Assembly: GCF_050948215.1 (NCBI RefSeq)
Contig: NC_135156.1
Span: 16,305,257 to 16,369,256, forward strand
Length of the DNA stretch: 64,000 nucleotides
Origin: Halictus rubicundus
Taxonomy: Eukaryota > Arthropoda > Insecta > Hymenoptera > Halictidae
Direction of reading: 5' to 3'
Shown: positions 43,260-55,200 of the stretch, piece by piece
Layout: each line of letters opens with the position of its first letter
How positions within the stretch are numbered: the stretch's first letter is position 1
Notes under the pieces: model-generated
Seen by the model: only the letters and a program-made list of their open reading frames with translations
Told to the model about the DNA's origin: nothing
Databases searched by the model: none
Program-made: the position numbers and the translations under genes

Positions 43260-46200
43260 GTAACGTATCCGCCATCACCACCAAACAAACGGATCTCCCG
43301 ACTTCCGGCCACCGAATTCCCACCGCAATCGTTCGCAACGAACGGCTCCTCGATATATCGTTGGATCCCGGGTTCAACTAATCGGACCGCGAACACGGTA
43401 CGGAGGAGAGGGTACGAATATCGGACGCACACGTTCGTTCTTCGATCCTGACATTCTCGGAACGCATATTTTGTGTATGTAGTCGAGGACCTTTTTTTTT
43501 AACCTTTTCCACTCGCCGCTAGTTTCTAGTACAGACCCGAACATTTCGCCGAACATTGTGACCGAAACGCAAAATCGCGCCGTTCGGTTCGCCGAAATTT
43601 ATGTCAATTTTGCGTTTCGGTCACTGTTCGGCGCGATGTTCGTCGAAATGTTCTGGTCTGTACGGGCCTTTAGAATATTGTCATTTTATTGAGACGGAAC
43701 TGATCTCCGATTTCCACATATGAGAAGTTTATTTTGAAACCGGCCTAAGTCCATTTGTCAATTATTCGTTGTTGCCCCGTAATTACGTGTGCAACTTCAA
43801 GTTGGTCGTCGTGAACAACATTCGCGATTATATTCAGAGTTTGTACGATAATTTTGGACACGTAGGTTTTCGCCAGTTGGTTCAGTAATGGTTGTTAACT
43901 TTGAAAGTGGCTTAACTCTATTTTTGGTGAGAAAACATATATCATTCACTTAATAATTGCTATTGTTTTAATAGGAACTGTAAATTTAACTCTTTTGGAT
44001 GCACTTAAGCAGTACGACACATTGGTATCCTATACGGATATTTTTAATTTTATCGAAACACAAACCCTGAAATATCTCAAGTATAAGTGGACTTAGACCA
44101 CTTTCAAAATAAACGGCTCATATATGTAGTCGAGGACTTTTTTTAACCTTTTGCACTCGGCGCTATTTTCTTCCGTCTCAGAATATTTTCGTTTTATTCA
44201 CAAGAAACTGATCTGCGATTTCCACATATAATATTTAAATGTTTAATAATCTATTAACCAGTTAAGCGCGTTCAACGTGTATGCACGTCAATCCGAAACC
44301 CTATTGCGGTGCGGTTAACGTTAATGAATTGTTAATTTCTTCTCGAATAAAACCGTAATTATTTCTCATTTTCTTTTATTATTTTCGTAAAATATGTAAT
44401 TGCGGCAATTGGCCTGCGCTCGACGTATATCATTGCTCGATTTTCATTCAGCGCCGTGAGGGATTTTTCAAATTAAACTCCGCAGTTAACTGGTTGAATA
44501 CAAATTTTATAACGTAACAAATATTTTTTGTAATTTCTTTGAAATAATGCCACAATTATTTCTAGTGGTGCTTCGGAGTCATCACTCGAGTGCAAAGGGC
44601 TAAAATTGGACTTGGACTTTTTTTCTAAATTCCTATTGTTCGGAATTTCGAAGAGACCGGTCAGGATTTTTCACTTCTCCTTTAATCTGTGCCTGAAAAT
44701 TTCAAACACGCCTTTCGCAGACGTATTCTTGTTATCAGTATCGTGGTCAAAACCTCGGTGTCTCATATTTCTGCTCTATCTCGTATTCTGCGCTCTCCTC
44801 TAGCCGGATAAGGTGATCAGATGTGCCCCCAAACCAAATTGATCTTTCTTCATACCATTCGATAGGGCCCTCAAAGAAAACCCTCTGTGGAAGTTTCAAG
44901 TCGCTACCCATACCACAAGGGTAGTTATAGGGTGAGCACGATTTAATGAGTTATGCTCTATTTCTTCTGTTCTGCTTAACATAAATGAAAAAGAAAAAAT
45001 TACGAAAAAATTCATGAACCACTCTACGGAATAGCACGCGCGACTGTGAATTTTTTCTGAATTTTTTAGACACGATTATTAGACTGCGGATTGTATGCAT
45101 TCACGAGAAAAATTAGTGGGTTGGAAGCACGAAGTACCGATACGCGCGTGTTGTCATCGTCGAAATCTTAACATTTATTTAACGGGAGAAATAAATTTTT
45201 ATTTGCCTCCAGTACGTTGCCATTCACTCGCAGAACAGTTTTGATTTGTGTCCAGTACCTTGTAATTAATGCAGAACGCTTTTATTTGGTTCCAGTACCT
45301 TGTAACTAATGCAGAACATTTTTATCTTGCATAAAGATCCGCAGTCTACACGCACGATAAACACAATGCAGCGTGTCGAGTGACACAGCGTCGACAAGAA
45401 AGACTCGTTCGTAAACGTATCGTTGATACGCGGTCTAAGCACAAAGATCGCACGACCGCAAAGGGTTGCAGTGAAAAAGAAAAAATGATCTCCTTACGTA
45501 AAAGTTCGTCGAACAATTCGAAATCGAGGAATTTATCGTCGTCGACCGACATTAATCGACATTCCTAATGTCGTTGAAAAATTTAAAGGGATTTCTCTCC
45601 GTCACTTCTCCTTTCCACTCTTCCCTCCGTTCCCTCATTCGTGTCCAACAAGTTCTAACTAGACTGCGGATTTTATGCATTCATAACAAAAGCGAGTGGA
45701 TCAAATGCGAAACAGTACACATTCGAAGAATTTCAAGATATCGTTTCCTATTTATTGAAACTACCGAGAAACTAAATAAATCTAGCTACGTAAATAGATA
45801 ACAAATCAAGACAAGAACTTCTGTTTGCTACAATTGACTTGGACTATTTTTACAGGTTTTGCACTCGACATTCCTCTTGTAACTCAAATTCACCCGATTC
45901 AGATTGAAATACAGTACAAAAACAGATGTGAAAAATTATTTAATCGTATACTGTACACACAGTTTCTTCTACGTGCGTTTAAATAATCATTGCGACAATC
46001 TGCAGTGGGCAATCGTTGCAAGAACGATTACCAACAACCACCAAATGTTGATTTAAAGAGTTGGAGGACACTCCTTCAACGGGGTCCGTCATTAAAGAGT
46101 ATGACGGTAGCAATAGTAAACTGTAGATTGTCGAGGCTGTCGCACACTTTCTCCAGATTATGTTCACTCAATTTTCGTAAGTAGTCTCTTAGAGAAATTC

Positions 46201-49200
46201 GCAAAGATTTCAAATCGCGATACTGCATTATTTCCATTCTCGCACAACATGAATTTGATTCGCGGAGGCACGCGTCTGTAAAAAAGGGTGAATCTAATCT
46301 GTAAAAAGTTGTGACCGTTGTAAGCATTGATTTCGAGTGCAAGGCCTGCAGTTTGCATAAAGATCCGCAGTCTAATAAATTGTCGAACTTGGTCGGCAAC
46401 TTTTCCGGCATTTCTCGCGTTTCGTTCAACGTCGTTCTAACATAGTTGTCCTCGATTGCCCGCTAAAACCGAGTGCATATTCTTGCAGCTGCAACAACAG
46501 CACCAGCTCCAGCAGCAGATCCTGCGGCAACAGTATCAGGCGCAGGAACGCCAGCTGATCGAGCTGCACGAACAGCAGATGCACCAATTGAAGGTAACAA
46601 GAGAAACTGTGAAACTCTTCTGCTTCTCAAGTCGGACGACTGTAACGGGGATCGTTTGTCGCAGGTTTGGGAACAGCAGAAGCAACTGGAGGAACAACGA
46701 AGGGAAAAGGAGCGGCTCGAGGCCCTCAGGAAGAAGGACAAGCATGATCACAGCGCGATCGCTTCGACGGAGGTTAAGCAACGGCTTCAGGTATTCGTTG
46801 CGATTCTTCGATGATTTCCCGCCGGTAACCGACTGACACGACTTTCCTCTTCATCGTTTCAGAGTTTCCTCGTGAACAAGAAGCAGAGGGAGGCTGCCGC
46901 GGCTGCCAACGGGGCTATACCTGGCACACCTGGATACAGGAGCTGGTGAGATCTCAGAAAGAGTTTTCATCTCTACAAGAAAATCTTCAGAATATCTCTC
47001 TTCAGACAAAACCTGCTTTTCAAATGTTCGATATCGGCCCACGCAAGTCTTCAGTACTTTCTCTGCAATTCCAAATATTTTTCTCAAAATGTTCTCCTCT
47101 TGTAGTAAGCTAATTGTGTTCTGAAACGAAAGTCGTCTGGTCCAATATTAAAAAAGTTATCGCTTTTAAGAGTGACAGAATATTACTGGGAGTCACCGTA
47201 CCACTGAATCTGTCAAATTTGCTTACGATTCGAGGTTTGGAATAGTAATTAATCCTTCGAGGACGAATGTATTTCCGGTGTCTCGATTCCCAAGCGGACA
47301 ATTTAATCGTGCACGTAACGGAAGATTAACGTGCATATATTCCCGATTGTTCCTAGTATTTGAGACTTGGATGCGTTGTTGAATTAAAAAGTTGCTTAGG
47401 ATCATTCGCGGTCGTTTTCTGAAATTTTCAGAATATCTCTCGTTCAGACCAAACCTGCTTTTCAAATGTTCGATATCGGCCCACGCAAGTCTTCAGTACT
47501 TTCTCTGCAGTTCCAAATATTTTTCTCAAAATGTACTCCTCGCGTCTTGTAGTAATTGTATTCTGAATAGCTAATTTTATTCTGCTGAAATAGCTAATTG
47601 TCTTCTGAAACGAAAAGTCGTGTGGTCCAATGGTAAAAAAGTTATCGGTTTTAAGAGTGACCGAATATTACTGGGAGTCACCGTACCACTGAATCTGTCA
47701 AATTTGCTTACGGATTCGAGGTTTGGGATAGTAATTAATCCTTCGAGGACGAATGTATTTCCGGTCTCTCGATTCCCAAGCGGATAAGTTAATCGTGCAC
47801 GTAACAGAAGACGATTGTTCCTAGTATTTGAGACTTGGATGCGTTGTTGAATTAAAAAGTTGCTTAGGATCATTCGTTTTCTGTAGTTTGCAACGTGTTT
47901 GTTTGTCCGGCAGGTTGCAGCCACAATCGGAATCGGCGGGCACCGCGAACGCCTCGCATCCCTACCGAATGCCGCAGATGCTTCAGGAAAAGTTCGCCGA
48001 CGATTTCCCTCTTCGAAAAACAGGTACGTGGACGCGCGAACGCGCATACAAGCGTCATGCCAAATTATCCCGTGGTGTCGAGTGACTCGCATATTACTTG
48101 GTAAGACGTAGTTTTTTTTCTCTCCCCACACATTTTATTTTCTTTCTCTCTTCTCTTCTGTTTTTCTTATCTGTCTGTCTTTCTTTCTTTGTTGTATCTC
48201 CCTATATTCGTTCTGTTTTTCTTTCTCTCTCTCTCTCTGTCTCTCTGACTCTCTCCCGTTTATATTTTCTTTTCTTCTCTTTCTTTTCTCTTTCTTTCTT
48301 TCTCTGTGTTGCCTATGTACGGTAGTATGCCTACTAAAGCATGGTTTTTGCGATCCAACGATACTGCCTGATCGATTCATCGCCTTCCTCCCGACGATAA
48401 CCATCGGTTGGAGCGCGAAGCGAGTCGTCGCCTTTGGAAACGCGAGAACGCGTCTCCGGAGAGTCGACGATTCGCTGCGACGCTTCTCACCTGCGTTTCG
48501 TCGCTCTAACATCCTCCAGTTATTCCACCATCCGCCTGAAATCAGGGATCGAAAGAGTTACGGAACTTTTCAATAGATTCTATTTCGAGCGTCGATCGTA
48601 GAACTTTGTTTTAAAAACGTCCTCGCGTCTATAAGTTCCCGACGGGGACAGCTAAAGAAAGTTTTATGTTCGGCCGGAGCCGATCAAACACGAAAATAAA
48701 GGCGTTTCTATTTTACAGAGACCGATAAAAAAGTTATCGATCATTGTCGCGAATACCGTTCAATGCTACCGCCAACAACGAACCCTTTTCGATGAACGTT
48801 CTGAAATAACTTTTATTGGACCGATTCAAAAATATCCACGAGAACGTTCCTCAAACTGCACGCAAGCGGGCATAATTTTAATTCGCGAATATCGAGATTG
48901 TAATAAAGACGCATCCGTAAAGAATTATTCGACTAAATGTACTCCATCGGGGCATATATTCTGAAAGATACATTCTTATTTGTCTCATAAAGTAGTGTAA
49001 AATAGTCGCATTTAGTGATCCGTGAACCTAGTGTCAAATTGCATAAGCATATATAATAATATGCATGAGGTCCAGTCGATTGACAGTACATGTGTTTAGT
49101 AGACTTCGTTCGAAATTTTGCATCGCGAGTTCGACTCGTAGGCTTCCGGTGGCTAAAGCGTTAAGCAATTAAGCGCGTTTAAAACTCTATTGCGGCGCGG

Positions 49201-52200
49201 TTAATGAGTTGTTAATTTCTTATCGAATAAAAATGTAATTCTTTCTGATTTAGCTATACAAGGGCTTTGACCCGCGTTCGACGTGTATATTCGTCATTGG
49301 TTGATTTCAATTCGGCGGCGCGAGGGATTTTTCAAATGAACTTCCACAGTTGGGTGGTTAAATATAAAGTTTGCACGTGTACGTTTCGATCCCTGTGTAA
49401 AACGGCTCTCTCGTCCCCAATCTCCGTGTTCGCAACCGTTTTACCCTCCGGTTCGTTACGATGACGACCAACAACAACTAACCCTGGCTAAAATTGGCCA
49501 GCCTCGGAGCCGAACCTGCTGAAGGTGCGACTAAAGCAACGCGTGGAGAGGAACATGGCAGCATCGAGAAACTCGCCCCTGACGGCACGCCGGAAGGATC
49601 GCCTGCTGTCGCACCTCAAACGGAAGTCACTATTAGCAAGTACGTTTGCAAGCACGCGCGCGCGATCGAACTCGAGCCTCGAGAAAATACGGAGATCGAT
49701 CGTCGGATTACCGACTACTTCTCCTGCGTGAGCATTAGCGAACGGTTCTTCTTTTGCACCCAGAGTTTTCGATTAATCGATCGTTGATTTTATTCTTTTT
49801 TTTTTTTTGCCTTTCTGCCAGTGTCCAGTAACAGCATGTCGACGAGAAATCCGTCGTAATCGATTAACATATCTCGAAGGCGAGATCACGTCCGCGGGAT
49901 GCGCCGCGATCGTCGGTCTTCAAGTTCAAGGTCGATTCGTGCAATCTCTACATTGCACGGAGAAACCAGAAAGAATAAGAATGAACGAACCGTCCTGAAT
50001 TCATACGGATACGTGTTAATCGATCCTTTTGAGCGACGCATCCTCGCGCGGTTTCAAACTCGAATTCGGAGGTCCCGGATTCGAATTTGGATGAACACGA
50101 TCTCGCACGCGGCACGCGGCAAGGCACGCGCTCCGACAGCCACGCCGCTGCTCGCTGACCAAACCTTTTGCAGATTCTAGCAGCAATCCGGAGTCTGGGC
50201 CTAACTCACCGCCGACCGTGGGCAACTCGCAGGCGAGTCCAACCGCTGGAGGGAACTCGGCGGCCATTCAAGAAGTGAGTCGACACCTGCTGACACTGCC
50301 CCGGGTCTGGACGACTGATTGCCAGGGTTGCCGGGCGAAGTAGAAAAGAGATTCAAGAGAGAGATTCCAGATTCAAGAAATTTAGGGGAATAGAGCAGTT
50401 ACCCCCTCTCTGTCATTACCGGACCGAGCACGTGACGTTTGAGACACGTGTGCACAACGGAGAGGGAGGAACGGAAGTGGGGGTTGTTGGGGGATACTTG
50501 CCGCCATGGAAGGAGTACGGTAGAGTGGGAGAGAAGCCGAGGTGTACACCCCACCTGTGTCGCCAGATTATCACTTCTGTCTGCCACTCTACTCTTCCCC
50601 TTCTACCACGCTATTCCCCCATTTTCCGGCGGCGAGCATTCCCACGCTTCCGTCACGGATCGCTCGCGTGACGCGGCTCGTGTCACAATGTCACGTGACT
50701 AAGCCGATAATGACGGAGAGAGAGGGTAACTATATGCCCCTCAATTTTCTCGCTCTGGCGACTCAACTTCCCCCTCTACCCTCTAAACGTGGCTCGATCC
50801 TCCTCTAGCGACTCTGCACGAGGAGAATACGTGACGTCATATTCGCTAGAGGAGTATAGCGTGGGAGGGGTAAAGACTTTCTCTGGCAACTCTGCTGAAT
50901 TGCTGTGATCAGTCGTTCAGGCCTGTTTGGACCCTCACTCTGGAAGATGCGATAACGCTGCGCTTTTTGTTCCCAGGAAAGCGAAAACACCCCGTACGGA
51001 GGACCTCTGACCAGCGGCAGTCAGCAAGGCAGCCTCTCGGACCTCTCGCTGTTCAGCTCGCCATCCATGCCAAACATTTCCCTGGGTAGACCTCACGTTC
51101 CGTCCGGTGGCAACACGGTCAGTCTCCTCGCAACCGGCCATTCATACCAAAACGCTCTATGTGAACCCTTCAGGAACGACTTCCGACTCTCGGTCTCTTT
51201 CTCCGAGACCAGACAGACTTCATGCAAAATAAAAATAATCGAGATTCGTTGCAAGAAACAGAAACCGTATAGAAGATTCTTCCTTGGATAATCTTAATCA
51301 GTTAGAATTGATATATTAGGGTTTTTAAAATCGTTTAACACGTTGAACGCCACGTCAGCCATACGTGGCTGACGGAATTATTTGCGCAGGTTTTAAAATG
51401 AATTTTTACGTTGATATATTCATTGTACTAAACTTAACCCTTAGCGCTCGAATGGTGACTCTGAAGCACCACCAGACATTGTTGTGGCATTATTTCAAAG
51501 AAATTACAAAAAATATTACAAAATATCTGTTACATTACAATATTTGTATTTAATAGATGACTGAACATTCAAATACTATATGTAGAAGTCGGATCAGTTT
51601 CGTTTGAATAAATTGAAAATATTGTAAGACGGAAGAAAAATTTAATTTTACATTGAAAATAGTGCCGAGTGCAAATGGTTAATTGGGATCTGTAACATGC
51701 AAGAAAGTTGGAGGATAACTCAGTATCGTACATTTAATTTTTTGCCATTTTTATTTCATTCGATAACTGATTTTATGGAATTTTTGGGGTTTCTAGTTTG
51801 GCGTTCAAAGTGTTAATCATTATATTATCGGGGTCTGAGAAGAAATCACTTGGCAGGAATCCGACAAGGGCACGCCCCGAGTCACACGTATTTCCCCTAA
51901 TACCCTAAACGTTACGGAAGCATCTATGGTGGAGCGAGAGGTTCCCCCCGTGACCCTGTGCCGTCTCAGGAGACTTCTTTTCAGCCCCCGACAATACTAT
52001 TTCAAATTGCACCAGCTCGTTTCTGTCATAAATGCATAAAAACCGAAATCAGATGTCCGGACAGCAAGAGCCCAAGTCACCCGCTTCTAGATCAAAGCGC
52101 TTCGTATTATATTTGGATTCTAACATCGGACATTTCTCGTTGTTCAGACCGGCACCAAGTTGGCGACCGTCTCCGAAGCGGAGGTGAGGGCAGCGTTCAC

Positions 52201-55200
52201 CGCAAGGCTGGGAATGCCGTTGACAGGGCAGATGCTACCGGGCACGTTGCCGTTCTACCCGTCGCTGACGGTGATCGAGGGCGACTCGGCGAATTCCGGC
52301 TACGTGCACAAGCAGATGCAGAATTTGGAGCACCCGACGGTAACCAACAGGCAACACCCGTCCGCCGCGGCCTACCATAGCGCCGCGGCTGCGGCTGCGG
52401 CCGCCGCGGCGGCGGCTGCGGCAACGTCCGCGTCGCCGATCACGGACACGCAAGTAGCGCACGCGAGACTGCAAAAGGCTGGTCACCGGCCTTTAGGTAG
52501 TATGTTCTCTCTTTGTTACTGGCAAACCCGGAACCGGCGAGTGCTCGAGACGCGCGGCGAATCTGCAGTGTTGCCTGAACGGCTGTCGTTGGCAGCCTTG
52601 AGAAGTGTGCGAAAGTTTGTGGTAGAAACGTTGTGACGTTTGTATCTTATATTGGCATCGTCAGAATCTTGTTCTTTCCAACAATATTGTCAGAAGCCAG
52701 TCTCTTACTAACTATCTACTTGAGCAGCATAACATATCACAGTTTTCTTTCTCACCTCTAAGGTCATTGCGTGCCAAACACATCTCAAGACGGTGGATGT
52801 GAGAGGGTTGTTAAGGCAACAAAGGATAGCTGGGGTTCAGAGGGACGCGCGTCTCGGCAGTCATACCCGCGCGTGGAACCTTTTTTGTCCCTCCCGAAAA
52901 GCACGACGACCATAATTGACACTGGTTCGTCGTTCACGCCCGCAGGTAGAACACAGTCGGCGCCGTTGCCGTTGGGTCATCCGATGCTGCAGGGTGGCAT
53001 GATGGCGCCGCAGAGCCACTACGAGGAGTACCTGGCGGAGAAGCAGCTGCACGACCAGCAGCAAGCGCACAACTACCTGAAACAGCAGATCCGTCAGACG
53101 GTGTTGACGCGAGTCGGATCCCGGGGTCAGGCGAATCAGCTCGACGAGGCACCGGAGTCCGAGGAGTCCGAGGTGATCGACTTGACGGGCGGGAAGAAGG
53201 ATCTGCAGGAGGAGAGCGAGATCTCGAAGCAGCAACGGGACCGCGAACAATTTCTCCAGCAGCAGAGGGACCTGATGATGAGGCATACCCTTCAGATCTC
53301 GAACGAGTCCACGGCCTACAGCGGGAACGGCAGCGGGAGCGGAGGTGGAGGCGGAGGAGGCGGAGGATCGGGCACGGGCAAGAGCAGTCAATCTTGCGCC
53401 AGACCCTTGTCCAGGGCGCTCTCGAGTCCGTTGGTTCACCTGGGTAAGATTCGACTCGCTGGAAAAGGCCCCGAACGGTCCGCCTCGGATTTAGATGAAA
53501 CTTGAAGAGCAGCAAAGAATAGGTCGAGTCTGAGGGGTGAGAGCACCCTTCAAAGTTCTATCTCTAAGAGGCAACTCAAACTTCACCCTGCCACCCCTAA
53601 TAACTATCGTATTTGGAGGGGGACATAAGTCTGTGTGGGTGAAGCTCATCTCGAGGTCATATTTACCGAGATGGATGCATACTTTAACCTATTATGAAGG
53701 TCAGAGAATTGAGAGGGTGGCTTCACCCCTTAAACTTGAGTTGTCGCAGTTAGAAGAAAGTACGCAATTAGTACTTTGTGCTATTCTTGAAGCCTGCAAA
53801 GTTTCAACCAAGTCGGACCGTTCGGGTTGCGTCGTTTTCGGTAGAGTGGCTAAAATGGAAAGATTGCGTTGTCCGTAGGTCCCCAGTCGGGAGGCGCTGA
53901 TCTATTCACGCGATCCTCGTCTCATCGACCCACCACCGGATTGGCCTACGACCCGTTGATGTTGAAACACGCGTGCGTGTGCGGGGAAACGGTGCGCGGC
54001 CACCCGGAGCACGGTGGCCGATTGCAGAGCGTGTGGGCGCGGCTCTCGGAGACCGGTCTGCTGCAAAGATGCGATCGGATCAGATCACGCAAGGCCACCC
54101 TCGAGGAGATACAGACGTGCCACAGCGAGGCGCACGCGCTTCTCTTTGGTGAGTTATTCGCGAGGGAATCTCTTTTGTTGTTGGACTCTTCCTTCTCCCC
54201 GGTTTCCGTCCTTGGTACCCGTTAAGTCCTGTTAATCCCCGCACCTCCCGGTTTTCGTTGCGAGCCCGTTGCCCTCGATGGCGACGCACGGACAGGGAAT
54301 AAATTGTGCTTCGCACAGGGACGAATCCGATGAATCGACAAAAGTTGGACGTCTCGAAGCTCTCTCAACTGCCGATCAAGAATTTCGTTCGGTTGCCTTG
54401 CGGCGGAGTGGGCGTCGATTCGGACACGACGTGGAACGAACTGAATACCGCGCCGGCCGCCAGAATGGCAGTAGGCTGCGTGGTCGACCTGGCCTTCAAA
54501 ACGGTGATGGGCGACATTAAGAACGGCTTCGCGGTCGTGCGACCACCGGGACACCACGCCGAAACCAATCAGGCTATGGGTTTCTGCTTCTTCAATTCGG
54601 TCGCAATCGCCGCGAGGTTACTCCAGCAAAAGCTTGACGTTCGGAAAATCATGATATTGGATTGGGTAAGGCAAGCTCTCGATTCTCGACTCTCGAAAAA
54701 GATTCGGCGAATTGGGCGCGTTCCGTGCCACGGGTGACGGGTGACGGGGGACCTAGAGAACACCACCAGCCGCCACTCGGGTATCATCATCCCGGTGGTG
54801 ATCGGTGTCGTCGTCGGTCCCTCGTCGGTCCCTCGGCAGTCCCTCGGCTCGCACGAGACCGCCTTATCGACTCGGAAAATACAGATTCGTATCGGCTATA
54901 GATCGGCTTCTATCGGAATTTTCTATTCTATTCTGTTCTATTCTGTTCTGTTATGTTCTATTCTATTCTATTCTAGTCTCTATTCTATTCTGTGATACGA
55001 TATGGCGACGGCCTCCTCGTCGACGATAGCGCGGCCCGTGTTTTTGTCTTTCTCTCTCTCTGTACCGTAGGACGTCCACCATGGGAACGGAACGCAGCAG
55101 ATGTTCTACGACGATCCGCGAGTTTTGTACCTGTCGATACACAGGCACGACGAAGGTAACTTCTTCCCGGGAACCGGCGGGTCGACCGAGTGCGGCGCCG

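Larger units (their letters stand above)
43260..46488. other. HDAC4 intron 1, filled with nested elements
   Basis: Contains the duplicated A-type segment, families E, A and H and two D elements (each listed separately). 44604-45079 and 45349-45659 have no recognised feature. Confidence 0.6.

Noticed and set aside
46456..46836. Plus- and minus-strand ORFs overlapping HDAC4 exons 2 and 3
   Set aside because: They are shadow frames of two Gln-rich exons separated by a 71-bp intron. The in-frame spliced reading gives the conserved coiled coil.
52771..52945. Open frame extending upstream of HDAC4 exon 10
   Set aside because: A standard acceptor at 52946 joins in frame to give the conserved HRPLGRTQSAP site. 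The upstream part is not conserved.
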